Made by a program: the position numbers and the translations under genes
Notes under the pieces: generated by a model
Seen by the model: only the letters and a program-made list of their open reading frames with translations
Database searches by the model: none
Told to the model about the DNA's origin: nothing
DNA from: an uncultured Pseudomonadota bacterium
GTDB lineage: Bacteria; Myxococcota_A; UBA796; SXON01
Direction: 5' to 3'
Assembly (NCBI GenBank): GCA_903875225.1
Contig: CAIQVJ010000112.1
Location: 186,001 to 250,000 of the forward strand
Length of the DNA: 64,000 nucleotides
Shown here: positions 55,755 through 63,776 of the stretch, piece after piece
Numbering within the stretch: position 1 is the stretch's first letter
Layout of the letters: every line of letters begins with the position of its first letter

Positions 55755-56201
55755 TCAGATTGGGGCTGCGGCTGCGGCGGGCCAGTGGTGAGGACGATGG
55801 GTCTCCGCCCCGCGAAGTTCGTGCGTCAGGCGATCGCCCAGCCGTTGGTAGTAGGGCTCCGGAGCCGTGGAGAGGAGGGACAGCGCCGTTGCGAGGGCCC
55901 CGCCGGGGGCCAGGAGGCGTACGGCATCGCGGCGGCCAGACGGGGCTTCGGGCGCGGCCTGGCACGCCACCGCGGCCTCGTCGAGGGCCTCGGCGGCCCC
56001 ATCGAGGGCGGCTGCGTGGGGGCCCGGGGCGCAGCGCGCTCTCGCCCACGCAAGATCTGCGGGTAGGTGGGGCAGGAGTTCGGCAAAACCGGCCGGCCCC
56101 CGCATGCAGCTCGCGAGCAGGCTGTGGATCACGGTCTCCCTGTCCACCTCCCGCAACAGTTGAGCAAGCAGCCGGTAGACTCGCGCCTGTTCTGGCACCA
56201 T
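55755..56201 (-). CDS. helical protein of unknown function
   Basis: The 148-residue protein is alpha-helical and Ala/Leu-rich (QARVYRLLAQLLREVDRETVIHSLLA, ALDGAAEALDEAAVACQAAPE, APEPYYQRLGDRLTHELRG) and ends in a Pro/Ala tail. It is faintly reminiscent of TorD-like helical chaperones, with no firm match. GAGG lies 6 bases before ATG 56201, just behind an exact sigma-54 promoter. Confidence 0.65.
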   Translation of the reverse strand: MVPEQARVYRLLAQLLREVDRETVIHSLLASCMRGPAGFAELLPHLPADLAWARARCAPGPHAAALDGAAEALDEAAVACQAAPEAPSGRRDAVRLLAPGGALATALSLLSTAPEPYYQRLGDRLTHELRGAETHRPHHWPAAAAAPI

Positions 56202-56224
56202 GTTGCACCTCGCCCCGCGGTCGG

Positions 56225-56240
56225 AGCAAGGTTCGTGCCA
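56225..56240 (-). promoter_or_regulatory. sigma-54 promoter of the nucleotidyltransferase operon
   Basis: On the minus strand it is TGGCAC-GAACC-TTGCT, an exact match, with a very short leader (about 13 bases) before ATG 56201. Confidence 0.88.
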
Positions 56241-56350
56241 TGCCGCCCAACGAGCGGCGACGACGGGGGCGCGAGCGAAAGGACCGCTGTCGAGGCGGAC
56301 AAGAGCATTTGAGGGCGCGGCCCGGGTCCCGGCCGGTGTGGGAGAAGCGA

Positions 56351-56363
56351 CACCAATTGGGTG
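56351..56363. promoter_or_regulatory. palindrome between two divergent sigma-54 promoters
   Basis: CACC-AATTG-GGTG, symmetric arms 110 bp from one -24 element and 51 bp from the other. It is a candidate activator site. Confidence 0.3.
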
Positions 56364-56413
56364 CAGGCGCACAATCAATCCCAACTTCCGCCCCACCGCC
56401 AGGCCCGAACAGT

Positions 56414-56429
56414 TGGCAGTGCGGTTGCC
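56414..56429 (+). promoter_or_regulatory. sigma-54 promoter of the host-attachment protein gene
   Basis: TGGCAG-TGCGG-TTGCC keeps GG at -24 and GC at -12 with correct spacing, 68 bp before ATG 56498. It differs from the consensus at two positions. Confidence 0.7.
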
Positions 56430-56497
56430 TTGTTGCAGATGGCCGCAGCGGACGCAGCGGCATGGCTCTTGCTCAACCCCCAGCACCTGGAGCACGG

Positions 56498-57010
56498 ATG
56501 ACCCTCACCCTTATCGCCGACGCCACTCACGCCACCTTCTACCGCGAGCACCATGACGGCTCCATGGACGTGATCCAGACCGTGGAGCACCCCTCCGGTC
56601 GCGCTCGCTGCCATGACCTCGTCAGTGATCGCCCGGGTCGCGCGGCGAAGGGACCGGGCGCGCGCCGGTTCGCGTTCCAGGCGCCCACCGATCCTGTCGA
56701 CGTCGATCAGGATCACTTCGTGAAGGAGATCGTGGGCGTCCTCGAGGCGGCGGTGGCCTCGGGGGGGTACCAGGAGGTGGTGCTGGTCGCCCCCCCCCGT
56801 CTGCTCGGCCGCCTGCGCAAGCACCTGCCCGATGCCGTTTCCCGTCACGTCGTCGATTCGCTCGCGCTGGACCTCGGTCGCAAGGGGCTGGCCGGGATCC
56901 CGGCCGCCCTGCGCGCGGCGCGGGAGGCCCGGGCGGCTCACCATCCCGAGATCGTGCCCCCCGTGCTCCACCCCAGCGCGACGGAGTGGCTCCCGTCCTC
57001 GCCCCGGTGA
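56498..57010 (+). CDS. host attachment / baeRF-type protein
   Basis: The 170-residue protein matches the 'required for attachment to host cells' family (baeRF, related to eRF1 domain folds): LIADATHATFYREHHDG, a variable acidic middle, VLVAPPRLLGRLRKHLPDAV and a C-terminal ALDLGRKGLAGIPAALRAA. In stress-responsive operons it often sits with ribosome-hibernation and BON genes, as it does here. It ends about 240 bp before the convergent HPF-like gene. Confidence 0.85.
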   Translation: MTLTLIADATHATFYREHHDGSMDVIQTVEHPSGRARCHDLVSDRPGRAAKGPGARRFAFQAPTDPVDVDQDHFVKEIVGVLEAAVASGGYQEVVLVAPPRLLGRLRKHLPDAVSRHVVDSLALDLGRKGLAGIPAALRAAREARAAHHPEIVPPVLHPSATEWLPSSPR

Positions 57011-57249
57011 GCGCCCGGGGCGCGGACTCTGCCGGCCCCGGCGGTAGCGGATGGCCGCGGCCGCCCGGCGGGGCCTTCCCTCTTGGGGGGCCGCCGCCGC
57101 CGACCGGTGGCCAGTGCAGGCGCTGGTGCGAGCGTCCGGATTGACGATCGACGCTCGGAGGGCGGGACTCGAACATCGAGCCCCGGTCCTCGGAGGTCGG
57201 TGTTCGACCCCGCCTGGTGCCGAACCGCAACGATGTCCCGCGATCCTGT

Positions 57250-57846
57250 CTAGATCTCGGCGCCCTGATCGACGCCCGTGCGGACGGCCGCGGCAGACGG
57301 GTGGTGCGGCACCAGCGCTCGCACCTTCGTGGCGAGCGGACCGCCGTCCGTGTCCCGGTCGAACGCATCCAGGCGCACCGGCGTCCCGGGCCGCAGCTCG
57401 TCGAACACACACCCCTCCAGGCTGTTGCGGTGAAAGCGAACGTGCCGCCCCACCGGCGTTTCGACGAGGGCAAAGCCGGATCCGGTGTCGATGTGCTTGA
57501 CGGTGCCGTGCAGGGGAATCGACGGCGCCCGGTCCGGGTCGGGGACCTGGGCCATGGCCTCCAGGCGACGCAACATCGCGCCGAACCCGTCGTTGATCGC
57601 GATGTCTGCGTCTTCGCGCGCGAGTTCTCCACCCACGACGATCTCGTGTCCGCCGATCGTGAGGGCGATGGAGAGGTGGAACAGGTTTCCTGGATGGTGG
57701 TGCCAGTGCAGTTGTTCGAACACAACCTGCACGTCCTTGATCCGTCCCGCATACCGATTCAGGACCTCGGCGTTCTTGCGAATTTTTGCGGCAGTGGTCG
57801 CGGAGGGCAAAAGGCCCCGGAAGATGATCTGGAGTGGAATGCTCAT
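57250..57846 (-). CDS. HPF/RaiA-type ribosome-associated protein fused to a cold-shock domain
   Basis: The 198-residue protein has an N-terminal S30AE/HPF-like domain (about 1-100: IRKNAEVLNRYAGRIKDVQVVFEQ, NLFHLSIALTIGGHEIVVGGE) and a C-terminal cold-shock (CspA-like) domain (about 118-170: HGTVKHIDTGSGFALVETPVG, VRFHRNSLEG). This kind of fusion is known in proteobacteria. Ribosome hibernation with nucleic-acid binding fits a dormancy role. ATG 57846 follows an exact sigma-54 promoter by 25 bp. Confidence 0.9.
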   Translation of the reverse strand: MSIPLQIIFRGLLPSATTAAKIRKNAEVLNRYAGRIKDVQVVFEQLHWHHHPGNLFHLSIALTIGGHEIVVGGELAREDADIAINDGFGAMLRRLEAMAQVPDPDRAPSIPLHGTVKHIDTGSGFALVETPVGRHVRFHRNSLEGCVFDELRPGTPVRLDAFDRDTDGGPLATKVRALVPHHPSAAAVRTGVDQGAEI

Positions 57847-57870
57847 GTGGACACCCTTGCCTCCAAGGGG

Positions 57871-57886
57871 AGCAAGCGCCGTGCCA
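57871..57886 (-). promoter_or_regulatory. sigma-54 promoter of the HPF-cold-shock gene
   Basis: On the minus strand it reads TGGCAC-GGCGC-TTGCT, an exact match. The AAGGGTG that follows serves as ribosome-binding site. Confidence 0.88.
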
Positions 57887-58044
57887 TCTCCCTCGTCTGC
57901 CAGGAATGGCCCCCACCGGGCGCCTGCGTCGGGAACGCCAGACAGCCGCTGTGCCGGGCGGCCCAACGCTGTTCGTGCATGCCCGTGCTCTGACCTCTGC
58001 ACACACCGGGGCTCTGAAGGGGTGGCTCCAACGGACCCGCGCCG

Positions 58045-58060
58045 TGGCATGTGCTTTGCA
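58045..58060 (+). promoter_or_regulatory. sigma-54 promoter of the BON-domain gene
   Basis: TGGCAT-GTGCT-TTGCA has one change in the -24 block and a full -12 block, 62 bp before ATG 58122. It is back-to-back with the promoter at 57871-57886. Confidence 0.75.
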
Positions 58061-58121
58061 CACCGCGATGGGGGCGAAACGGATCCCTGCCCTTCCGGCG
58101 GGGCGGCGCCAGAGGTGTCTG

Positions 58122-58778
58122 ATGAAACGGAAGTCCGATGTCCAGCTCCGCGACGAGCTGTTGGCCGAGATCGAGTGGGATGCACGCCTGACCCCCACCG
58201 AGGTGGGCGTAGAGGTCAAGAACGGGGTCGTGACCTTGAGCGGCACGGTCGACAGTTGGGGGAAGCGCATCGCCGCCAAGGAAGCAGCGCACCGCGTCTC
58301 GGGCGTGCTCGACGTCGCGAACGACATCGTCGTCCACACCGCCAGCGCTCCGGGCCGCACCGATGCGGACATCGCCGAGCAGGCGCGCTGCGCGCTCGAG
58401 TGGGACGTGTTCGTGCCACACGAGAAGATCCACACCACCGTCTCGAACGGCGTCCTCACGCTGGATGGAGAGGTCACGCTGGCCTCCCAGCGGATGGACG
58501 CAGAGCGCGCCGTGCGCAACCTGATGGGCGTCGTGGCCGTGGCGAACCACATCCGGGTCAAGACCGCGCTGCGGAGCACCGAGGTCCAGCACGCGATCCA
58601 TGCCGCCCTGCACCGCCACGCCGCGATCGAGGCCGACAGCGTGAAGGTCGAGGTGATGGACGGCGCGGTGAAGGTGCTCGGGAAGGTGGACTCGTGGGCG
58701 GAGCGCGAGGCCGTACTCTCGGCGGTGTGGGGGACCCTCGGCGTTCGCTCCGTAGACGACCGGCTCGCCGTACGGTAG
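58122..58778 (+). CDS. triple BON-domain protein
   Basis: The 218-residue protein holds three BON domains (about 6-75, 80-150, 150-215), with typical VGVEVKNGVVTLSGTVDSWGKR, VSNGVLTLDGEVTLASQR and VEVMDGAVKVLGKVDSWAER. BON domains bind membranes or lipids and are frequent in envelope-stress proteins (OsmY type). No signal peptide is visible at the start MKRKSDVQLRDELLAEIEWD, which is unusual and suggests a cytoplasmic role, as in some stress clusters. Confidence 0.92.
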   Translation: MKRKSDVQLRDELLAEIEWDARLTPTEVGVEVKNGVVTLSGTVDSWGKRIAAKEAAHRVSGVLDVANDIVVHTASAPGRTDADIAEQARCALEWDVFVPHEKIHTTVSNGVLTLDGEVTLASQRMDAERAVRNLMGVVAVANHIRVKTALRSTEVQHAIHAALHRHAAIEADSVKVEVMDGAVKVLGKVDSWAEREAVLSAVWGTLGVRSVDDRLAVR

Positions 58779-58840
58779 GCCGGGTGGGCTCCGGCCCCCC
58801 CCTGCGCCCCCTGGCCCGCCGGGCCGGGGGCTCGGCGGAG

Positions 58841-58880
58841 GGTGTGCGCTACCAGCAATGCCCGGGCCCGTGCGCACACC
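58841..58880. repeat. long inverted repeat after the BON gene
   Basis: Perfect 9-bp arms GGTGTGCGC and GCGCACACC are separated by 22 bases that contain CCCGGGCCCG. A second short stem (GGCCC-GCC-GGGCC) lies 20 bp before it. There is no T tract. It may stop transcription or be a regulatory structure. Confidence 0.35.
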
Positions 58881-58955
58881 CATGACACTTGGCGGCGCGG
58901 CCTGGATCAGCCCGCGCTGCGCCCCGATGGTCCATCTGGTGGCTACGCTCCCTGC

Positions 58956-60212
58956 ATGTCCGCCCCGTCCCGCGACATGAAGCCGCCCACGGTGGGTACC
59001 GCCACCCGGCTGGTGGTCCTGACCTCGTTGTACATCGCCCAGGGGCTCCCGTTCGGGTTCTTCAGCCAGTGCATCCCGATCCTCATGCGACAGTCCGGGG
59101 CATCGCTGCTGGCCGTCGCCGCCTCGAACCTTCTGGCGCTGCCCTGGGCCTTCAAGCTCGTCTGGGCGCCGGGGTTCAACAGGCCCCGACTCGTGAGGCC
59201 GGAGGCGCGGCGGCTCTCCGTGCTCGCCCTGCAGCTTGCGGCCACCGGGCTCCTGCTCCTGGGGATCCCGCTCGATCCGCGCACAGAAGCGATCCCGGTG
59301 TTCGTCCTCGTCGTGCTCTCCAACCTGGTCTCGGCCACCCAGGACATCCCCACGGACGCCATGACCGTCGAGTCCCTCGCGCCCTCGGCCCGCGGGCTGG
59401 GGAACGGCGCCCAGGTGGCCGGGTACCGGATCGGCATGATCATCGGCGGCGGATGGATGCTCACGATCCTGGACCAGGACGGGTGGTCGACGGCGCTCGG
59501 GCTGCTCGCGTTCGCGCTGATCCTCACCGCGGTCCCGCTCCTCGTCGCCGGCCCGTTGATGCCACACGGCGAGCCCGAGGCCCCGCTGCGCCACCCCGCC
59601 GGCAAGGCCCCGCTGTTCTTCACCGGCAAGGGCATGGCCGCCTGGTTCGGGGTGCTGGTGATCTACAAGCTGGGCACGTCGTTCGGGACCGGCAGCATCC
59701 GGCCGATGCTCGTGGACTGGGGGTACACCCTGAGCGAGATCGGCTGGATGCTCGGCACCATCGGCTCGGGCGCCGCCATCTGCGGGTCGATCGCGGGGGG
59801 CTGGCTCACCACCCGCATCCCCCGCGCGCTGCCCACGTTCGCGCTCCTCCAGGCCGCGGCGCTGCTCGTGTGGGTGGCGGCCAGCCGGGATCCGTCCGGG
59901 CCGGGTGCCAGGGACCTCGTCTTCTTCGCGATCCTGGCCGAGCACTTCACCAGCGGGATGGCGACGACGGCCTTGTTCACCACGATGATGGCGCGCTGCC
60001 GGCCGGGGCTCGCGGCCTCGGACTACACCACGCAGGCCAGCACGGTGCTCATCGCCGATGGTCTGGTGGTGATCGCGAGCGGTGCCTCGGCCCAGGGGCT
60101 CGGCTACCCCGGCCATCTGGCGCTCGCCTCGTTTGTAGCGTTCATCGCGGTGGCAGCCACCCTTCGCATCAGCGCAGGGCCGGGGACACAAACCGCCTCG
60201 GGCCCCGGTTAG
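58956..60212 (+). CDS. AmpG-like MFS permease
   Basis: The 418-residue integral membrane protein has about 12 hydrophobic segments. SLYIAQGLPFGFFSQCIPILM and LPWAFKLVWAPGFNRP match the AmpG/RhtX-type MFS start, and SATQDIPTDAMTVESLAPSARG matches the central loop. Members import muropeptides or siderophores. The cargo is unknown here. ATG 58956 gives MSAPSRDMKPP. It ends 8 bp before sucA. Confidence 0.85.
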   Translation: MSAPSRDMKPPTVGTATRLVVLTSLYIAQGLPFGFFSQCIPILMRQSGASLLAVAASNLLALPWAFKLVWAPGFNRPRLVRPEARRLSVLALQLAATGLLLLGIPLDPRTEAIPVFVLVVLSNLVSATQDIPTDAMTVESLAPSARGLGNGAQVAGYRIGMIIGGGWMLTILDQDGWSTALGLLAFALILTAVPLLVAGPLMPHGEPEAPLRHPAGKAPLFFTGKGMAAWFGVLVIYKLGTSFGTGSIRPMLVDWGYTLSEIGWMLGTIGSGAAICGSIAGGWLTTRIPRALPTFALLQAAALLVWVAASRDPSGPGARDLVFFAILAEHFTSGMATTALFTTMMARCRPGLAASDYTTQASTVLIADGLVVIASGASAQGLGYPGHLALASFVAFIAVAATLRISAGPGTQTASGPG

Positions 60213-60220
60213 CAGGCCGG

Positions 60221-62977
60221 ATGTCTTTGCCCGACCCCACGCCCAGCGCCAACGCGGATACCCATCTCACCGGGGAGAACGCGGCATATCTCGAAGCGCT
60301 CGTCTCGGGTGGGCAGGAGGTGCCCGGCCCCCGGAGCCCCGCCGCGAGCATCTTTCGACCGGTCTCGGCCGCGGGCGCCATCGCGGACAGTGCGGCCGTG
60401 GAGCGGCAAGGCAAGGTCGTTCGGCTGATCAATGCCTACCGGGTGCAGGGGCACTGGGCGGCGTCCATCGACCCGTTGGGGTTCGGCGGGCGCGAGGGGG
60501 TCTCCGGCAGGCTCCCGGTCGCGCATCCGGAGCTCGAGCCCGACTTCTACGGGTTCTCCGAGGCGGACTTGAACGCCGAGGTGTACACGAGCCCGCTGAT
60601 CGGCATGCCGCCGAAGGCGAAGCTGCGCGACGTGATCGAGCGGCTGAGGCACAGCTACTGCGGGGCGGTCGGCGTCGAGTTCATGAACATGCTGGACCCC
60701 GAGGAGAAGCGGTGGATCCAGGACCGGTTCGAGCGCATCGCCACGCTCCCGCCCGTTCCCCGGGAAACCCAGCTGCGCATGCTCGACATGCTCACGCGCG
60801 CCGAGGGGCTCGAGCGGTTCCTGCACACGAAGTTCCTCGGAAACAAGCGGTTCTCGGTCGAGGGCGCCGAGTCCCTGATCGTGATGCTGGACCTCTTGAT
60901 CTCCGAGGCCGGGCGGCTGGGCGTGCGCGAGGTGCTGATCGGCATGGCCCACCGCGGTCGGCTCAACGTGCTGATGAACATCATGGGGAAGCCGCCAGAG
61001 GAGCTCCTCGCCGAGTTTCGTGGGATCCACGCAGACGAGCACGATCCCGACCTCACGGGAGACGTGAAGTACCACCTCGGGTACTCCTCGAACCACACGG
61101 TGGGTGGCCGGCCGATGCACCTCTCGCTCGCGTTCAACCCCTCCCACCTGGAGTTCGTGAACCCGGTCGTGGAGGGCCGCGTGCGCGCCAAGATGGATCG
61201 GTCCGGCGACCCCCGGGGCGACACCATCGTGCCGCTGCTGATCCATGGAGACGCCGCGTTCGCAGGCCAGGGCATCAACCAGGAGGTGCTGAACCTCTCC
61301 GGGCTCAAGGGCTACAGCACCGGCGGCACCGTGCACGTGGTGGTGAACAACCAGGTCGGGTTCACCACCTCGCCCGGCGAGGGGCGCTCCACGCCGTACT
61401 GCACGGGCGTCGCACGGATGCTGGGCGTGCCGATCTTCCACGTGAACGGCGAAGACGCGGAGACCGTCGCCCGCATCGTCACCTTGGCGATGGAGTTTCG
61501 CCAGACGTTCCACCGCGACGTGGTGATCGACCTGTACTGCTTCCGGAAGTGGGGCCACAACGAGCAGGATGAGCCGGCGTACACCCAGCCCGAGATGTAT
61601 CGGCGCATCGCCGAGCATCCGGGCGTGCGCGCGGTGTACACGAGCTCGCTGGTGGCGCGGCAGGTGATCACCCAGGCCGATGCCGAGGCCATGGAGGCAG
61701 GGTTCCGCGCCGAGCTGGACGCCGCGTTGGCAGGCGGGAGCGCGCCCGTGCACGAGAAGCCGCCGAGCGCGCTCGAGGGCTTGTGGAGGGGGTTTCACAG
61801 CGCGGCCCCCGACATCGTGGACACGCGGGTGCCCATCGACGTGCTGCGGGGCCTGCTCCGGCAGCTCAACGCCCTCCCGCCGGGCTTTCACCTGCACCGC
61901 AAGCTCCAGGGCATGTTCAAGGGGCGCGAGGAGCAGGCCGCCGGCACGCGCCCGCTCGACTGGGCCGCGGGAGAGCTCCTGGCGTACGGCTCGCTGGTGA
62001 TCGGTGCGGGCGCGACCCGCGGCCGTGCTCCGGTGCGGCTCTCCGGTCAGGACTGCAAGCGCGGCACGTTCTCGCACCGTCACGCGGTGCTCTTCGATCA
62101 GGAGAACGGCGCCGAGTACGCGCCCCTGCAGCACCTCGCGGTCGACCAGGCGGAATTCGAGGTCTACAACTCCCTGCTCTCCGAGGCGGGCGTGCTCGGC
62201 TTCGAGTTCGGGTATTCGCTCGACGTGCCCGACGCGCTGGTGATCTGGGAGGCGCAGTTCGGCGACTTCGCGAACGGCGCGCAGGTGATCATCGACAACT
62301 TCCTGGTTTCCAGCCACGCAAAATGGAACCGCCTCTCGGGCATGGTGCTCATGCTGCCCCACGGCTACGAGGGGCAGGGGCCGGAGCACAGTTCAGCGCG
62401 CGTCGAGCGCTTCCTGCAGATGTCGGCGCAGAACAACATCCAGGTGGTGAACTGCACGACGCCCGCGCAGATCTTCCACGTGCTTCGCCGGCAGATGCTG
62501 CGGTCGGTGCGCGGTCCGCTCGTCATCTTCACGCCCAAGAGCCTGCTGCGGCACCCGGGGGCGGTCTCCACGCTGGCAGACCTCGCGGACGGCCGCTTCC
62601 AGCAGGTGATCCCCGACCGCGCCGGCGCTGAGCGCGTCGTGTTCTGCTCAGGAAAGGTCTACTACGACCTCGTCGCGGCCCGCGGCGAGCAGAGCGTCTC
62701 CATCGTGCGCGTGGAGCAGCTCTACCCGTTCCCGCTCGCCGAGATCCGGTCTGAGATCGCCAGAAACCCGGGCGCGAAGCTGGTCTGGTGCCAGGAGGAG
62801 TCGAAGAACATGGGGGGCTGGGGCTTCGTGGCGCTGGAGTGCCTCGAGGCGGGGATCCCGCTCGGCTACGCGGGCCGCGCGGCTTCGGCGTCGACCGCCA
62901 CCGGCTACGCCGATCGGCACAAGTCCGAGCAGGACGGCCTCGTGCGCGAGGCGCTGGGAAGGGCTGCGGCCCCCTGA
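60221..62977 (+). CDS. sucA: 2-oxoglutarate dehydrogenase E1 component
   Basis: The 918-residue thiamine-diphosphate enzyme carries the first step of 2-oxoglutarate oxidation in the TCA cycle. Motifs: INAYRVQGHWAASIDPLG near the start, IGMAHRGRLNVLMNIMG (active-site His), HGDAAFAGQGINQEVLNLS (thiamine-diphosphate/Mg binding), YCFRKWGHNEQDEPAYTQP and the late LPHGYEGQGPEHSSARVERFLQ. Length and order are normal. No sucB (E2) follows, unlike in many bacteria, so E2 is encoded elsewhere. It starts 8 bp after the AmpG-like gene. Confidence 0.96.
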   Translation: MSLPDPTPSANADTHLTGENAAYLEALVSGGQEVPGPRSPAASIFRPVSAAGAIADSAAVERQGKVVRLINAYRVQGHWAASIDPLGFGGREGVSGRLPVAHPELEPDFYGFSEADLNAEVYTSPLIGMPPKAKLRDVIERLRHSYCGAVGVEFMNMLDPEEKRWIQDRFERIATLPPVPRETQLRMLDMLTRAEGLERFLHTKFLGNKRFSVEGAESLIVMLDLLISEAGRLGVREVLIGMAHRGRLNVLMNIMGKPPEELLAEFRGIHADEHDPDLTGDVKYHLGYSSNHTVGGRPMHLSLAFNPSHLEFVNPVVEGRVRAKMDRSGDPRGDTIVPLLIHGDAAFAGQGINQEVLNLSGLKGYSTGGTVHVVVNNQVGFTTSPGEGRSTPYCTGVARMLGVPIFHVNGEDAETVARIVTLAMEFRQTFHRDVVIDLYCFRKWGHNEQDEPAYTQPEMYRRIAEHPGVRAVYTSSLVARQVITQADAEAMEAGFRAELDAALAGGSAPVHEKPPSALEGLWRGFHSAAPDIVDTRVPIDVLRGLLRQLNALPPGFHLHRKLQGMFKGREEQAAGTRPLDWAAGELLAYGSLVIGAGATRGRAPVRLSGQDCKRGTFSHRHAVLFDQENGAEYAPLQHLAVDQAEFEVYNSLLSEAGVLGFEFGYSLDVPDALVIWEAQFGDFANGAQVIIDNFLVSSHAKWNRLSGMVLMLPHGYEGQGPEHSSARVERFLQMSAQNNIQVVNCTTPAQIFHVLRRQMLRSVRGPLVIFTPKSLLRHPGAVSTLADLADGRFQQVIPDRAGAERVVFCSGKVYYDLVAARGEQSVSIVRVEQLYPFPLAEIRSEIARNPGAKLVWCQEESKNMGGWGFVALECLEAGIPLGYAGRAASASTATGYADRHKSEQDGLVREALGRAAAP

Positions 62978-63005
62978 CCCCTGCTCCGCCACGAGGCGCC
63001 TTCTT

Positions 63006-63014
63006 TGCTATGAT
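63006..63014 (+). promoter_or_regulatory. extended -10 promoter candidate
   Basis: TGCTATGAT is an extended -10 (TGnTATGAT), 21 bp before ATG 63036. No good -35 is visible. Confidence 0.4.
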
Positions 63015-63035
63015 GCGGCGATTCCGGAGCTCCTC

Positions 63036-63674
63036 ATGGGAAAGAGCCAGAAGACGTCCTCGAGCGTGACGTCCTCCTCCGCAGACGTCCAGACCTGCTC
63101 GGCGCCGCCGAACTTCAGCCAGAGGTACGGGAATGCGGCACAGCAGGAGCTGATCTGCGCTGCCGGCCAGGAGGAGGCCCCGGACCAGGCCGCGGGCCGC
63201 GGGGTGGTCACGCTCCCCGAGATCACGATCACGGGCGATGCGGGGTACACCAAGGGGTCTCCCGACCTCGAGGCGGACGACGACGTCATCCAGAACTGGA
63301 TCGATCGCGCCTACGCCCAGGCAAAGGGTCAGGAAGAGCCGGACCGCACCCGGACGGCGTTCGCCTGGCTGGCCGTCCAACGGCACAAGGATGCGGTCGC
63401 GTCTGTGGACGTGAACATGGCGGCGGCAGAGCACTACCTCGACGCGCGGCGCAACGCCGTGGACGACGGTGTGCTCGGAGGCATCGCATCCATGGGCTTC
63501 TACGGGCTCATCTACGACCCGGCGAAGGCGATTGCGGGCGGCCTCGGGATCATGCCCGGCGCCACGAATCTCCCTCCCTCGCCGCCTACGGGGGCCTCGA
63601 TGCGCTGGGGGGCCGCGGGCGCAAAGGACGGGATGATGGACGCCCCGGCCTCGAAGGGTGACGACGGCGGTTGA
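63036..63674 (+). CDS. small soluble protein with an FSQRYGNAAQQEL motif
   Basis: The 212-residue protein has no signal. Near residue 27 it has FSQRYGNAAQQELI, similar to the LQRxxGNxAVxxLL motif of proteins associated with extracellular contractile injection systems and DUF4157 toxins. The middle (TVTLPEITITGDAG type) and C-terminus (MGFYGLIYDPAKAIAGGLGI, then a Pro/Gly-rich tail) match nothing I know. No injection-system gene is in the window, so this is a cautious motif call. Confidence 0.6.
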   Translation: MGKSQKTSSSVTSSSADVQTCSAPPNFSQRYGNAAQQELICAAGQEEAPDQAAGRGVVTLPEITITGDAGYTKGSPDLEADDDVIQNWIDRAYAQAKGQEEPDRTRTAFAWLAVQRHKDAVASVDVNMAAAEHYLDARRNAVDDGVLGGIASMGFYGLIYDPAKAIAGGLGIMPGATNLPPSPPTGASMRWGAAGAKDGMMDAPASKGDDGG

Positions 63675-63776
63675 GGGGATCGCGGTCCACGGGCCGGGCG
63701 CATCGGTCGGGACGGCGGATGGACGCATTCGCTCACATGTGGTAGCCGGCGTCACACTCTTCAACCCGGAGCCCCC

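Noticed and set aside
57160..57215. tRNA-like T-arm sequences (TTCGA flanked by G/C) between the baeRF-type and HPF-like genes
   Set aside because: The stems do not form a 5-bp arm with a 7-base loop, and no acceptor, D or anticodon arm can be drawn.
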